This document shows, piece after piece, positions 1-9,038 of a stretch of DNA of 51,858 nucleotides. This DNA is from Bradyrhizobium sp. 141. Its GTDB lineage: Bacteria; Pseudomonadota; Alphaproteobacteria; Rhizobiales; Xanthobacteraceae. Position 1 is the stretch's first letter; each line of letters begins with the position of its first letter. The stretch spans positions 1-51,858 of the forward strand of contig NZ_JADPKR010000019.1 in the NCBI RefSeq assembly GCF_023074055.1, given 5' to 3'. A program made the position numbers and the translations under genes. The notes under the pieces were generated by a model. That model was not told the origin of the DNA. It ran no database searches and saw only the letters and a list, made by a program, of their open reading frames with translations.

Positions 1-302
1 TGCTGTCCAATCCCATCCCAAACCTCCGTCCAGAGCCGGAGGCTTCTTCGCACGTTCATTCGAATTCTGAAGCAAGGGTATCGGCTTCGCGCTTACGATT
101 CACAACGGTGAAAAAGCGGCTGTTGTCACAAAACAGAACCGATTTGGCCGAGCGCGGTACTGCCTGTCCAGGTCATTTTTATCTATCCAATGGTGCGAGA
201 ACAGAAGTAAATCGCCTCACCGGAGAGCGTAAGGATGATTGGAAGAAAGCGACGACAGAAGATCTCGCGTGAGCACAAGGCCTAGGAGGCCGCTTGTCAA
301 TC
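1..302. other. No recognisable gene
   Basis: Both strands were read and no convincing coding signal, RNA gene or repeat was found. Short open frames here have no recognisable family. The right edge runs into the group II intron maturase tail. Confidence 0.4.
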
Positions 303-586
303 GGCGTTGGATCGGGAGCCTTATCGGCATCCATGCCGAAACACACACACACAGCATAAGCGGTTCGCCGCCGTTCTGCGTGGGCATTATGGCTACTATG
401 GCAGGCCGCACGATTATCCAGCGCTCAACGGCTTCTACCGCGAAGTACGTCGGACCTGGCTGCGTTGTCTGAGACGGCGGAGCCAGAAAAGTCGGCGCAT
501 GGGCTGGTCCGAGTTCGACACCCTGACGGCAGCTTCCGTCTGCTCGTTCCACGCATCACTCGCACTTGGGCACAGGCGCGGATATG
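303..586 (+). pseudogene. Group II intron maturase, C-terminal remnant
   Basis: This is the last part of a group II intron-encoded reverse transcriptase/maturase. Visible signatures are RGHYGYYG, then LNGFYREVRRTWLRCL and RRSQKSRRMGWSEF, which is the usual maturase/thumb C-terminus. The whole reverse transcriptase core (YxDD) is missing. A frameshift near 530 moves the reading frame before the terminal FRLLVPRITRTW segment, which then meets a stop at about 586. It is followed directly by sequence resembling the intron 3-prime RNA domains. It is a dead fragment, of the same broad type as the remnants at 20.1 and 29.1 kb. Confidence 0.8.
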
Positions 587-690
587 ACGCGGGTTACCCC
601 CGGGAAGAGCCGGGTGCGGGAAAGCCGCCCGCCCGGATCTGTGAGGGCAAAGCCGAATGGCCGAGCTACTCGACCACGATCATAAGACTA
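587..690 (+). mobile_element. Group II intron 3-prime end (domain V/VI-like)
   Basis: Immediately after the maturase tail the sequence folds into a GAGCCGGGTGCGGGAAAGCC-type hairpin, characteristic of the intron segment following the maturase ORF and domain V. It ends with CGGATCTGTGAGGGCAAAGC and a GGCCGAGCTACTCGA segment. Almost the same terminal segment recurs at about 20655-20712, so both ends probably derive from related introns. Confidence 0.6.
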
Positions 691-1614
691 GGGCACGTTG
701 ACTGGCGGCAGGGACGCGGTCAGCCGCGGCACAAAACCATCTTGGTGCCGGCCGCGTGCTGCCAACACTATTATAAGCGCCACAAAAACGATCAGAAGTC
801 CACGCATTCCGACGAATTCCCCGCCAACTCCATCGCAATTATGAAACGGCTGACACCTGATGCGCTTGCTCTAAGCTCGCCGCGAAATTGCCGCCGCGTT
901 CAATGCAGGCTGTTAGGCTTGCAAAGTCGAAAAGATAAGCCCACTCAGTCGTCAAAAATCAATATTCCTTGTATTTCCGAGTAAGTCTGCGAACTGTCGG
1001 GTGGTCAGCTTGAAAAATGCACCGCGTGCGTATGATGTCCTTGTGGCGGTAAGACGTGGCCCGCTGCGATGCCGATCTCGCGATGCCAGCCCATGCACCG
1101 GTAAATTCCGGCGTAGGGAGCCGTGGCTCCTGGCTCATGATCCTGGTCAAATGGCTCGCTGTTAGACTCGCGCAGATAACGCCCGTTCTTATAGATCGCG
1201 ATTCGTCATCTCTCAATCGGCTAGCTTAACGTTGCCTAAAGCCATCCATTCGGGCGCAGAGTTGATCTGAAAAGCTAGCTGAGCCCGCCTTCTGGCCTTC
1301 TGCGAGCGTGCTTGTTTATCTTTCGACAATGCGCCCCGCAGATTGCCGCCAGTGCGGAGGAGCCCGCGCCATCGCGAGAGCTATGGCCGCGATCGTATCG
1401 TGCGTTTTTTCATTGCCTGTGCAGCGTTAATGCGCCGAGTGCCTTTTGGCGCGGTAAAACATCGATTCGTTGAACGAGTAGAGTCGTGTTGGACGCTGAA
1501 GCGGCATGATCTTTCCCGATATCTTTCTGCGCATGACCAATTACTTTCGCATGGACGCTCTTGACCGTCATCTACTATCGCGGCAACGAGAGCCATTATA
1601 GATCGAGAGAAAGA
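691..1614. other. Long stretch without a recognised gene
   Basis: Frames on both strands are short and show no family resemblance. A single GTCAGCT at 1004-1010 lacks a partner half-site 11 bp away, so I do not call it a tts box. The stretch may be decayed mobile DNA between the intron tail and the small membrane protein gene. Confidence 0.4.
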
Positions 1615-2136
1615 ATGATGGATGTGATTGATCAAGCGAACGGTTCGGAGTTGCCGCCCGTCTTGCAGAAGTCATCAAGACGCCTGCCGTGGGTTTTTGG
1701 ATTTGTCGCCGTCTTCATCGGGCTATGCGTTGGGGGTGCATTTTACTGGCCCCATATCGACCGAATGATCGAGGCGTCAGCGGCACGTGAAGTCGTCCCA
1801 ATGCCGGCGTTGTCACCTGAAGACAAGGCGGCCCTTTCGGAGATTCGGTCGGGGCAACAGGAGGTGAGCGAGGAGATTTCAGCGCTTAACCGCAACATCG
1901 ATGCGCAGCAAGCCGATTTGAAACGGATGTTAGATCAAATCGCAGCCCTGACCTCAAGAATTGAGTCTCTGCAGAACATTGCTGCGCCTCTTCCTGCAGA
2001 TATTCGTCCGCCAGCAGCCCAGGCCGCTTCAAAGCCGACTACGCCGACTAGAGCCACTCGCCCGCCTAAACCAGAAGGGCCGGTTTCCGTCGGGGGCGCG
2101 CCGCTGGTTCCCGAGCCGGAGACGGACCGCCGATGA
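1615..2136 (+). CDS. Hypothetical single-pass membrane protein with coiled coil
   Basis: I do not recognise a named family. The 173-residue product has a cytoplasmic N-terminus of about 23 residues, one transmembrane helix (WVFGFVAVFIGLCVGGAFYW, roughly residues 25-44), a heptad-rich region (about residues 75-120, around ALNRNIDAQQADLKRMLDQI) and a Pro/Ala/Thr-rich tail. The start at 1615 follows a GAGAAAG ribosome-binding site; a second ATG is adjacent at 1618. An in-frame start further upstream has no good ribosome-binding site. The topology (short inside, coiled coil outside) would suit an envelope-anchored accessory protein, but no function can be assigned. It stands alone, facing the next gene. 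Confidence 0.6.
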   Translation: MMDVIDQANGSELPPVLQKSSRRLPWVFGFVAVFIGLCVGGAFYWPHIDRMIEASAAREVVPMPALSPEDKAALSEIRSGQQEVSEEISALNRNIDAQQADLKRMLDQIAALTSRIESLQNIAAPLPADIRPPAAQAASKPTTPTRATRPPKPEGPVSVGGAPLVPEPETDRR

Positions 2137-2217
2137 TCCAATCATGAAGCCTCGAGCCTGCCAGACATGGCGTCACTGAGAGGAAGCAAGTCGAACTAGG
2201 AGCGAAGATCGCGGTGC

Positions 2218-3279
2218 TCACGTTCGGTCCTCCCAGGCGCGTTCGGTGAGGAGGACGAGAATGCGGCTCGACCGGTCGAGTCCGAGATCGCTTGTATGGC
2301 TCGGGTCTGCTAGGGCAGCCATGGCACCCGCCAGGCCCGCTGCACCGGACGGCGTGGTGGCGAGGCCATCATGGGCGGAGAGTACGCGAACAGCATCCAC
2401 TAATTCCGCCTCGGGCACGGTGATGGCCCGAGCGCCGTGACGCCTGAGCACCGCAACGGCGGGCGCACTCGCCTGGCCGCAGGAGAGCATCTCCGCGGAT
2501 GTTCGGAGATCGCCCATCACCCGAATCGGGCGACCGGCCGCGAGCGCGGGCGCAAGACACGCGGCGGTTTCCGGCTCGACCGTCACGATGCATCCCGGAG
2601 GTGCCAGCCAGCCCGAGAAGCCCTCGGCGATGGCAGCGGCGAGTCCGCCGACACCAGCTTGTATAAAGACGTGTGTCGGACGCCCATGGCCGGCGAAATC
2701 CACCTGATCGCGGATTTCCGCCGCCGTGACGCCGTATCCCGCCATGACGTCGCAAACGATGGGGTCGTTCGGATCGTCGGTCGTGTCGGCGACAAGAATG
2801 CCGCCGCCTTGGCAGGCCGCGGCTGCGGCCGCATCAACTGCATTGTCGTAGGTGCCCGGCACCCACACGATCGCGGCACCCTGATTCTCGATGCGGCGCG
2901 CGCGCGCGTTCGGCACGCCCTCGTGCAGGAACACGCGGGCGGGCGCCCCGGCAAAGCGCGCGGCGGCAGCTACCGCGAGCCCGTGATTACCGTCACTGGC
3001 GCAGACCAGGGTCGGCTGCCCCTTAGGTCGGGCCGCGAGAAGGTCGGCCACCTGCATGCGCGAGGCCCGGGCGAGCGCGCGCAACCCGGCATAGGTGCCA
3101 CCAAGCGACTTGAAGCTGCCGAGCATGCGGCGGCCCTCGTCTTTCGCTAGCACCTGCGCCACTCCGAGCCGCTCCGCCAGCGCCGGAAGGTTCAGGAGTG
3201 GCGTCGGCGCGTATGCGGGATCGAGGCCGCCAAGCTCGGCTGCGATCTCATTGACTGGTGAAGAAGAGGTGCTGTTCAT
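2218..3279 (-). CDS. dpaL: Diaminopropionate ammonia-lyase-like PLP enzyme
   Basis: This is a fold-type II PLP enzyme of the serine/threonine dehydratase superfamily, closest in motif pattern to 2,3-diaminopropionate ammonia-lyase (2,3-diaminopropionate to pyruvate and ammonia). The PLP lysine sits in MLGSFKSLGG (K57). Further signatures are CASDGNHGLAVA, QAGVGGLAAAIA, TVEPETAACL and a C-terminal TTPSGAAGLAG loop. At 353 residues it is shorter than the usual ~400, missing mainly the N-terminus. The start at 3279 was chosen because homologous sequence begins there and the preceding in-frame extension looks random. It is a monocistronic metabolic gene in a debris field, probably cargo. Substrate assignment is inference; another D-amino-acid or beta-elimination lyase is possible. 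Confidence 0.75.
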   Translation of the reverse strand: MNSTSSSPVNEIAAELGGLDPAYAPTPLLNLPALAERLGVAQVLAKDEGRRMLGSFKSLGGTYAGLRALARASRMQVADLLAARPKGQPTLVCASDGNHGLAVAAAARFAGAPARVFLHEGVPNARARRIENQGAAIVWVPGTYDNAVDAAAAAACQGGGILVADTTDDPNDPIVCDVMAGYGVTAAEIRDQVDFAGHGRPTHVFIQAGVGGLAAAIAEGFSGWLAPPGCIVTVEPETAACLAPALAAGRPIRVMGDLRTSAEMLSCGQASAPAVAVLRRHGARAITVPEAELVDAVRVLSAHDGLATTPSGAAGLAGAMAALADPSHTSDLGLDRSSRILVLLTERAWEDRT

Positions 3280-3476
3280 GCGTTGATCTTGCCCGCTACA
3301 GGTGACGGCTGCTGCCGGAGCGTTGCACAGCAACTGTTTCCGCCGATCATAACCAGCTGTACCTGCGAGCACCACCCTCGACGACTTCGATCGCGCGCTT
3401 CTCGCGGAGGCCCTTTTCGTGCTCGCGTCCGCCTCCGCAAGTTTAAATTGCGCATCTGCGCAATGATCTGGGAGTT

Positions 3477-3829
3477 TTATCGGCAGGAAGTCTCTGCGAG
3501 CCGTAAGAAGTCTGTGAGCAGCACGTGCCATCGTTGCGTAAGTATGGATTCGGGGTGAAACGGCAGGCCGTAAGTTGGTTTATAACGATGTGCGAGAGCC
3601 ATGACCTCGCCCTCTTCCGAACGCGCTGTCACCATGAGATCCCGCGAGCAGACCTCGTCGAACTCGACGACAAGAGAATGGTAGCGGCCGACGCAAAGTG
3701 GGGACGGGAGTCCTGTGAAGCGCCCCCGGCCGTCATGGGTAATATGCGAGGCCCGTCCATGCAGACCTGCGCGCACGACGCGTCCGCCGAAAACGCTCCA
3801 AATACACTGATGTCCGAGGCAGATGCCGG
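3477..3829 (-). pseudogene. TrpG/PabA-type glutamine amidotransferase fragment
   Basis: On the minus strand the class I glutamine amidotransferase core is readable: GICLGHQCIWSVFGG carries the nucleophilic cysteine, followed by GRYHSLVV and the histidine-glutamate pair in LPFHPESILT, and the ORF stops at 3477. This is the C-terminal half of an anthranilate or aminodeoxychorismate synthase amidotransferase subunit, or of a fused TrpE(G). Everything upstream of GICLGH is missing; the sequence switches abruptly to another gene (ImmA-like) at about 3829, so this is a truncated relic made by recombination. Confidence 0.8.
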
Positions 3830-4408
3830 CGGTTCAAGGTCTGCCAATTCCTCTAAGTCCTCCAGAGGGAATGGCAGAGCGTTTTTGATGTCGGTAATGG
3901 ATTGGATATTAGCTTCACGCAACATTTCGAAGCCGCGCCGAATGAGGTGAGGCGATTCATTTTCCACTTTGCCGTCAATGGTTCACCTTTGCGCCATCGG
4001 CGCCGTGCGTAATTCATCCATAAGCGCTTGGCCGACAAATCATCCAAGATGTCGAGCGACTTGCAGCGCATTATCATTGCACCGACCGAAACGCCCCATC
4101 TCTCCTTAAGACTGAGCATGCCCATCCAATGTTGGGGCGTATAGCTCGTCTAGGAAGTCACGCTCAGGAAGCAGCATAAAGCTTGCAAACTGGTCAGCAT
4201 GCTTCTCCAAGATCTTATAAGTCGTGCGGTTGTTTAGATGCTCTTGTGTCACCTTCCGATGAAGTAAAACGTGTGCGAGTTCATGCAGTGCATCAAAGCG
4301 CTGTCTCGATGCGCTCGCCTTGTCTCGTGATAACATAATGAAGGGAATGCCAAACCGGTCAGACCATTGCGAAAAAGAATCCACCTTTTCCGCGCGAACG
4401 TGAATACA
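3830..4408 (-). pseudogene. ImmA/IrrE-type zinc metalloprotease, broken
   Basis: The minus strand encodes pieces of an ImmA/IrrE family protein, the protease partner of mobile-element XRE repressors. The zinc-binding HExxH motif is in DALHELAHVLLH, followed by HADQFASFMLLPERDF. The continuation LSLKERWGVSVGAMIMRC...NYARRRWRKGEPL lies in a second frame (shift near 4120). The tail PHLIRRGFEMLREANIQSI...EDLEELADLEP lies in a third (shift near 3970). The N-terminal DNA-binding part is absent and the 3-prime end is joined to a TrpG fragment. It is non-functional and marks former phage or ICE DNA. Confidence 0.8.
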
Positions 4409-4434
4409 AGAAACAAGAATCCGCTTTCTTCAAT

Positions 4435-4840
4435 CTACGTCATCTCCGGCGTAGCCAGCAACGTCTCGCGCTCGTCCTCAAGCTCGCGGACAGCGACCAG
4501 GCGTTCGTTCCAGCGCCGCTCCAGCTCGCCGGCAACAAGGCGATTGTTCGGATCGACAGCCTCGTATCGCCGACGAGCGCGAGTTGCCTCGTAGCGGGCC
4601 TGCTCCAGAGTCAACTCGAGCTGACGCAGCTTGTCGGCGTGTTCACGCCCGCGCGCTTCCATGGCTGCCAGCGCCGCCTGTACACCCAGCGGCTGCAGCC
4701 GCGCGATGACCTCCGCGCTGATCGCGCGATCCGCGCGCAGACCGCCGAATGAGATGCACGGATCTCCACCAGGGTTGGCGGCAATGATAGCGCCCGACAG
4801 TACTGTGCGTGCCGCTGTAGGCACGTCGACGATGGCAGGA
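4435..4840 (-). pseudogene. Large serine recombinase, C-terminal fragment
   Basis: The minus-strand frame reads CISFGGLRADRAISAEVIAR, then a long Arg/Glu-rich coiled coil (KLRQLELTLEQARYEATRAR...RLVAGELERRWNERLVAVRELEDE). This matches the region after the zinc ribbon of large serine recombinases found in rhizobial mobile elements. The catalytic serine domain is absent and the zinc-ribbon cysteines are mostly lost. It lies next to an oppositely oriented IS66 fragment and is a dead remnant. Confidence 0.7.
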
Positions 4841-4869
4841 TCCGCTTGACCAACAATTGTGCTGAGGCA

Positions 4870-5100
4870 TCGTCTTGGGAAGGCGCAACTGGACCTTCGC
4901 CGGCAGCCAGGTGGCGCTGACCGTGCCGCCATCATGCTGACGATGATTACGACCTGTCGCCTCAACGAAGTCGATCCCAAGGCCTGGCTCGCCGGCGTTC
5001 TCGCCCCTATCGCTGATCTTCCCGCATCACGTCTGCACGAACTGCTGCCCTGGGAATGGAAGCTCCCGCGCCAAGCCGCAGCCCGCCAGATCAGCAGGTC
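4870..5100 (+). mobile_element. IS66-family transposase (TnpC) C-terminal fragment
   Basis: The plus strand reads NWTFAGS, then after a frameshift DRAAIMLTMITTCRLNEVDP and KAWLAGVLAPIADLPASRLHELLPWEWK. This is the typical C-terminus of the IS66 transposase TnpC. The rest of the element is missing. An IS66 TnpA-like fragment occurs separately at 42.85 kb. Confidence 0.8.
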
Positions 5101-5538
5101 GCCTGCCCTTCACCAACGCTATCATAGAGCTCGCCATGCCGCGCGCATCGTCAATGAGGTCTTCGTCGTATGCGTACACCGCAGGTGCAGATCTCACTGC
5201 ATCACTTCATGGATGTGAATGGTTGCCCGAGGCCTCTCATCGGAAGGGGGCCGCACTTCTTGGCTTGGACCAAATCCGGCCGGAGCATCGCGCTGCCGGT
5301 GCAACGACACTTAAGCCTAGGCGCATGGCACGGACGGCGACCGGCCATCCCCATACTGGAACACAAGGTGGTGCAACGGCAATTCTTGTGGGTCTGGAGT
5401 CGATTTACGAGACGCACGTCTCGCATGCCTGTACGGCGTCTGATCGGGACGATCGGTCCAGGCTCCCTGCACGACCCGCGCAACGGACTCATTGAGGAGC
5501 GCGGCTAACAGGAATTCGAAAACAAGCTCGTCTCAGTA
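5101..5538. other. Gene-poor spacer
   Basis: Three overlapping plus-strand frames of about 100 codons run here, but none resembles a family I know and they contradict each other in position. It separates mobile debris from the T3SS cluster. Confidence 0.35.
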
Positions 5539-6234
5539 TCATCTTGGGGCCGGCCCTCGCGCAGGCAAGGCACCCTCCTGGCGCGGCATGTCTGAAGAGT
5601 ACGGGCCTTCAGTTCGCCCATCCCGAACGACCGTCGCGGAGGTGCCGCGATATAACATCAGCACAGATTCCCGGGACGGCATCTCGACGGAGCGAGGTCG
5701 CGCCTGCGCCTCCGCCACAAGACCATTGAGCGTCTGATCCACGAGTGCGATGAAGCGTGGTGGACCGGACGCAAGGACTAGGCCATCTCCCGGAGCTGAT
5801 CTCATGATGTAGCGTTCGTCGGAAATGGCGAGCGCATCGAGGGTTGCCTTGAGCGCGTCGCAGCTGATTGAAGTTAGGAGAAGCAGACGAGTTTGCGCTT
5901 CCTTTGCGGTAGAGACGTAAAGCACGAGCCCATCGTAATACCATTGAAGATTGTAGAGCTGAGTCAGATGGTCAAGGAACTCGCGCGGTGGCAGGTCCGG
6001 CATGTGCCCGCGAATCCGACCCTTCACCTCGGCGCTGATGGCGACTTTAATATTGAGGTTGTTGCCGAATTCCTGCAGGGCGGCAGAAAGCTCCTGATCC
6101 AGAACCGTATACCGGTAAGGGGTCGAGGGCAGCGACAGGGGAGCGCCGCGCGCGATCTGTATTCCGCCGGAAACGAAAACGGCGACACACAGAACTCCGT
6201 TCAAAACGTGCGGGATTATGGATCGGATGAGCAT
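5539..6234 (-). CDS. rhcC1: T3SS secretin N-terminal protein RhcC1 (NolW)
   Basis: In rhizobia the outer-membrane secretin is split into RhcC1 (periplasmic N-domains) and RhcC2 (barrel part). This 231-residue protein is the former. A signal peptide (IIPHVLNGVLCVAVFVSGG) is followed by an N0/STN-like domain (residues about 43-105, YTVLDQELSAALQEFGNNLN through YNLQWYYDGLVLYV) and an N1-type domain up to about residue 175. The tail is Arg/Pro-rich. It is transcribed away from nolB; the region between them holds the tts box. Its partner rhcC2 is about 9 kb away. Confidence 0.9.
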   Translation of the reverse strand: MLIRSIIPHVLNGVLCVAVFVSGGIQIARGAPLSLPSTPYRYTVLDQELSAALQEFGNNLNIKVAISAEVKGRIRGHMPDLPPREFLDHLTQLYNLQWYYDGLVLYVSTAKEAQTRLLLLTSISCDALKATLDALAISDERYIMRSAPGDGLVLASGPPRFIALVDQTLNGLVAEAQARPRSVEMPSRESVLMLYRGTSATVVRDGRTEGPYSSDMPRQEGALPARGPAPR

Positions 6235-6323
6235 TCTTGGTTCTCTTTGACTTAAACTAACAGGAGTACGTTTGGTACGTGAACGCGAAACGTGATCTTT
6301 AGATGACGATGTGCGGGCGAACT

Positions 6324-6354
6324 CGTCAGCTTGTCGTCAGCTGGCCTGTCTAGG
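6324..6354 (+). promoter_or_regulatory. tts box upstream of nolB operon
   Basis: Two exact GTCAGCT half-sites (6325-6331 and 6336-6342) lie 11 bp apart, one helical turn, followed by GGCCTGTCTA. This matches the rhizobial tts box recognised by TtsI. The site is about 70 bp before nolB and so should drive the long T3SS operon; it may also serve divergent rhcC1. Confidence 0.85.
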
Positions 6355-6419
6355 ACATTAAGCCGCTAATCGGCTTGAACGGCTGGTCGTATCACATCTC
6401 GATGAGAGCGAGTCTTTCC

Positions 6420-6899
6420 ATGATGATGTTAGGCGCTGCGCCGATTTCTCACAATCTAGAAGGCCTGTCCAAGGCCTGTTCGGCAACAGTGGTCGACGAG
6501 CAGGTCCAATTTCAGCAGAGTCTCTTGCAGGCGGCTTCGGTTCAAGACCTTGCGCCTCCAGTAACGGAAGCGGCGGCCGTTCCGCCGACTTCCGAGCTAT
6601 CGCGTGCAACAACACAGGCGAGCCCGCTGGGCGATCGCATCCTCCAGAATCTTTCTGCGATGTATCCGGTCAATGCAGTTCCAAAAGGTGCGGAGACCGG
6701 GCCGGCGTCGGGGCCCCTTTTGCTGCAACCGGGCAAAGCGGAAGCAGGTGTGCCGGGCGCCCCCAGTGGCGCGGGTGACTTCGAGGCGATGTTGGCGAAT
6801 CTGAAGGGTGTTTCTGACAGCGTCATCCAGGTAACACTCATTTCAAATGGCATCGGTAGCCTCGGTTCATCTCTGAACAAGCTGATATCGGCGGGCTGA
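6420..6899 (+). CDS. nolB: Secreted T3SS pilus protein NolB/NopB
   Basis: This is the first gene of the right-going T3SS operon. NolB (NopB) is a rhizobial secreted protein associated with extracellular T3SS pili. The 159-residue product is Ala/Pro/Ser-rich with no membrane segment. It ends in a conserved-looking GDFEAMLANLKGVSDSVIQV and SSLNKLISAG helix resembling export-substrate C-termini. Three consecutive ATG codons occur at 6420-6428; the first was chosen because GAGCGAG precedes it at good spacing, and an upstream ATG at 6402 is possible. The position between the tts box and rhcJ fits the family order. Confidence 0.8.
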   Translation: MMMLGAAPISHNLEGLSKACSATVVDEQVQFQQSLLQAASVQDLAPPVTEAAAVPPTSELSRATTQASPLGDRILQNLSAMYPVNAVPKGAETGPASGPLLLQPGKAEAGVPGAPSGAGDFEAMLANLKGVSDSVIQVTLISNGIGSLGSSLNKLISAG

Positions 6900-6908
6900 G
6901 TGGGGCGA

Positions 6909-7775
6909 ATGATTGGTTTAATCTATCGCGAAAGCGGTGAGGCGCGCCCATTCCGCAAGCGGCTTCAACTTCTGGCTCTGCTGCCGCTCCTGCTTGCCCT
7001 GGTTGGTTGCAAAGCCGATCTCTACACGAAAGTTCAAGAGCGTGAGGCCAATGAGATGCTTGCGGTCCTCCTCAAGAACGGGGTCGATGCGCTCCGCGTT
7101 GCTGCTAAGGACGGGACTATCACGATCCAGGTCGAGCAGACTCAGATTGCTTCCGCAATCGACCTGCTGAATGGCGAAGGGTTGCCGCGCCACGCTTTCA
7201 AGAGTCTCGGCGAAGTGTTCAGCGCGGCGGGTCTGATTGCTTCGCCAATCGAGGAGCGCGCCCGTTACGTCTATGCGCTGAGCGAGGAATTATCTCGCAC
7301 GATCAGTGATATCGATGGTGTCCTCTCGGCGCGCGTCCACGTTGTTCTGCCAAAGAACGACCTGTTGCGACGTGACACCACGCCATCTTCGGCGTCGGTT
7401 TTCATCCGGCATGACTCGAGGGCAAATCTCTCAATCTTGCTGCCGCAGATTAAAATGCTCGTCGCCAACAGCATCGAGGGCTTATCCTATGACAAGGTGG
7501 CTGTTGTTTTCGTCTCAGTCGAGCGGCCCGCACTAGAGCCGCGACCGGCGGCTGCGGCTGGTTTCGCCCAAGCATCTGGAGTCATTTCAACGCCATTGGT
7601 TGCGGTTGGCATGGGTCTCGGCGGGTCTGTATTCGGCGTGCTATCCTGCGTCTTGCTGAGCGCTCGTGGGCGTCAGCGCAGGCAATCATCTCAGAAAGTT
7701 AGCGCTGTTGGTGGGCGCTCGGGTGTCTCTGCTATCGAGATGATTCGCAAAGCGACTAAGCCTAATGCGGCGTAG
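6909..7775 (+). CDS. rhcJ: T3SS inner-membrane ring lipoprotein RhcJ (NolT, SctJ)
   Basis: SctJ forms the inner membrane ring of the injectisome base. The 288-residue product has a lipoprotein signal with lipobox LVGC (Cys about residue 33), then the ring-building motif domain (LYTKVQEREANEMLAVLLKN, GLPRHAFKSLGEVF), a linker and the second domain (LSARVHVVLPKNDLL). A C-terminal transmembrane helix (LVAVGMGLGGSVFGVLSCVL, about residues 230-250) is present. The ATG at 6909 with GGGGCGA before it was preferred over the GTG at 6900. It is coupled to nolB (9 bp) and overlaps nolU. Confidence 0.93.
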   Translation: MIGLIYRESGEARPFRKRLQLLALLPLLLALVGCKADLYTKVQEREANEMLAVLLKNGVDALRVAAKDGTITIQVEQTQIASAIDLLNGEGLPRHAFKSLGEVFSAAGLIASPIEERARYVYALSEELSRTISDIDGVLSARVHVVLPKNDLLRRDTTPSSASVFIRHDSRANLSILLPQIKMLVANSIEGLSYDKVAVVFVSVERPALEPRPAAAAGFAQASGVISTPLVAVGMGLGGSVFGVLSCVLLSARGRQRRQSSQKVSAVGGRSGVSAIEMIRKATKPNAA

Positions 7776-8421
7776 TGTGGTATCCGACATGACGAGACCG
7801 AATCCGTCTGCCGAGCGGCATGATCTGCTGAAATTAGCCTCTGTAGGTATTCGTAAGCTTGCTGCCACGATTCATCCGACCCGCCTTGCCGCGCGACTTG
7901 ACGCGAACCTCTCGGCCGCGACGTTGGTGCGACTGCAGAAGAGTCCTAGGCTGCAGATAAGACTGCCAGCGTTGCTGCTTGAAGATGAAATGGGCTTGAA
8001 CGGAAGTGACTTCGGGCCAGACCTTCTCCTCGGGCATGATCCGAGCAGGGCTGCCCTGCTCGCCGGCGGCATTTGGCATGCCCGTTCGCTGACAAGGCTG
8101 ATTTCAAAGCACGATGTCGCCGTTCTGGTCGAGCGCGTCGGCACCGAGGTGCAGGCTTTCGGGATCCGACATGCAGCGCATGCGGTTTCGACCAGATTAA
8201 TTGCTGATCCTCAACAACTCGCGCTAGAGATTGAAGACGATGGACATGCCTGCCTCGGCGCTTGGCTCGATGAAGCGCCAACGCTTGATTGCCGCCGCGT
8301 GCTTCTACGCCTAGCTGTCGGAACGGCCGCCGACAATCCTGCGACTGAACACCGCGATGCCGCGGGTCAATTGTTTTCGCCGGTGTTGGCCCAATTGGCG
8401 AGGGAGGCCCCAGCGGGATGA
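7765..8421 (+). CDS. nolU: T3SS accessory protein NolU (SctK-like)
   Basis: NolU occurs between rhcJ and rhcL in all rhizobial T3SS clusters and occupies the place of SctK, the sorting-platform adaptor of the cytoplasmic complex. The 218-residue product has no signal peptide or membrane helix and is rich in Leu/Ala/Arg helices. Recognition rests on gene order and general sequence character, not on a sharp motif. The start at 7765 overlaps rhcJ by 11 bp; an alternative ATG at 7789 would remove the overlap. It is translationally coupled to rhcL by ATGA. Confidence 0.8.
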   Translation: MRRSVVSDMTRPNPSAERHDLLKLASVGIRKLAATIHPTRLAARLDANLSAATLVRLQKSPRLQIRLPALLLEDEMGLNGSDFGPDLLLGHDPSRAALLAGGIWHARSLTRLISKHDVAVLVERVGTEVQAFGIRHAAHAVSTRLIADPQQLALEIEDDGHACLGAWLDEAPTLDCRRVLLRLAVGTAADNPATEHRDAAGQLFSPVLAQLAREAPAG

Positions 8422-9038
8422 CAGCCGACGAAACTGCGCCGCCCGTCGCTCCGCACATCCGCCCGCTTGGGCCACTCATAGCGGCGAGGGATCTCGAGAT
8501 TTGGCAGAGCGCCCTCGAGGCGCGTGCCGTAGCCGAGCGCAATCTGAAGCGGGTTCGCGGCTGGGCGCGCAGAGCTTATCAGAAGGAGCGTGCGCGCGGC
8601 CATGCCGAGGGGGTGAGGGCCGGCGCCGAGGAAATGGCACAGCTGGTCGCGCAGGCTGCCTCGGAAGTGGCACGACGAAGGGTCCGTTTGGAGCAGGAAC
8701 TGTCAGCGCTCGTGATGGACATCGTAACTGATCTATTGGGCGATTTCGATCCCGGCGAGATGTTGGTGAGGACGGTTCGTCACACGATTTCGCACAGATA
8801 TGGCGGGGCGAAACTGTCCCTTCATGCGTCCCCCATGGATGCTGATGTGCTTACGCGCGAATTTGCTGCCTGCGACGGACGGGAGGACCGGCCGGCGGTC
8901 CGAATTATTCCGGATCCGGCGCTGTCAGCGAACGAATGCGTGCTGTGGAGCGAATTTGGCAATATCCATCTCGGACTTGACGCGCAGCTCCGCGCACTGC
9001 GTTTGGGCTTTGGGTTGGATCATGAGGCAGGCGAATAG
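8418..9038 (+). CDS. rhcL: T3SS stator/ATPase regulator RhcL (NolV, SctL)
   Basis: SctL belongs to the FliH/YscL/V-ATPase E-type stator family that holds and restrains the SctN ATPase. The 206-residue product has the expected basic coiled coil (RNLKRVRGWARRAYQKERAR, about residues 40-60), a heptad stretch to about residue 100, and a C-terminal globular region including RIIPDPALSANECVLWSEFG, typical of the family. Start and stop overlap neighbouring genes by 4 and 1 bp, indicating translational coupling with nolU and rhcN. Confidence 0.88.
   Translation: MTADETAPPVAPHIRPLGPLIAARDLEIWQSALEARAVAERNLKRVRGWARRAYQKERARGHAEGVRAGAEEMAQLVAQAASEVARRRVRLEQELSALVMDIVTDLLGDFDPGEMLVRTVRHTISHRYGGAKLSLHASPMDADVLTREFAACDGREDRPAVRIIPDPALSANECVLWSEFGNIHLGLDAQLRALRLGFGLDHEAGE

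Noticed and set aside
1004..1010. GTCAGCT upstream of the small membrane protein gene as a tts box
   Set aside because: No second half-site 11 bp on either side and no CCTGTC tail; it lies about 600 bp from the gene.
1259..1292. GAAAAGCTAGCTGAGCCCGCC as a possible tts box
   Set aside because: Only the second half-site resembles the consensus; about half of the positions mismatch.
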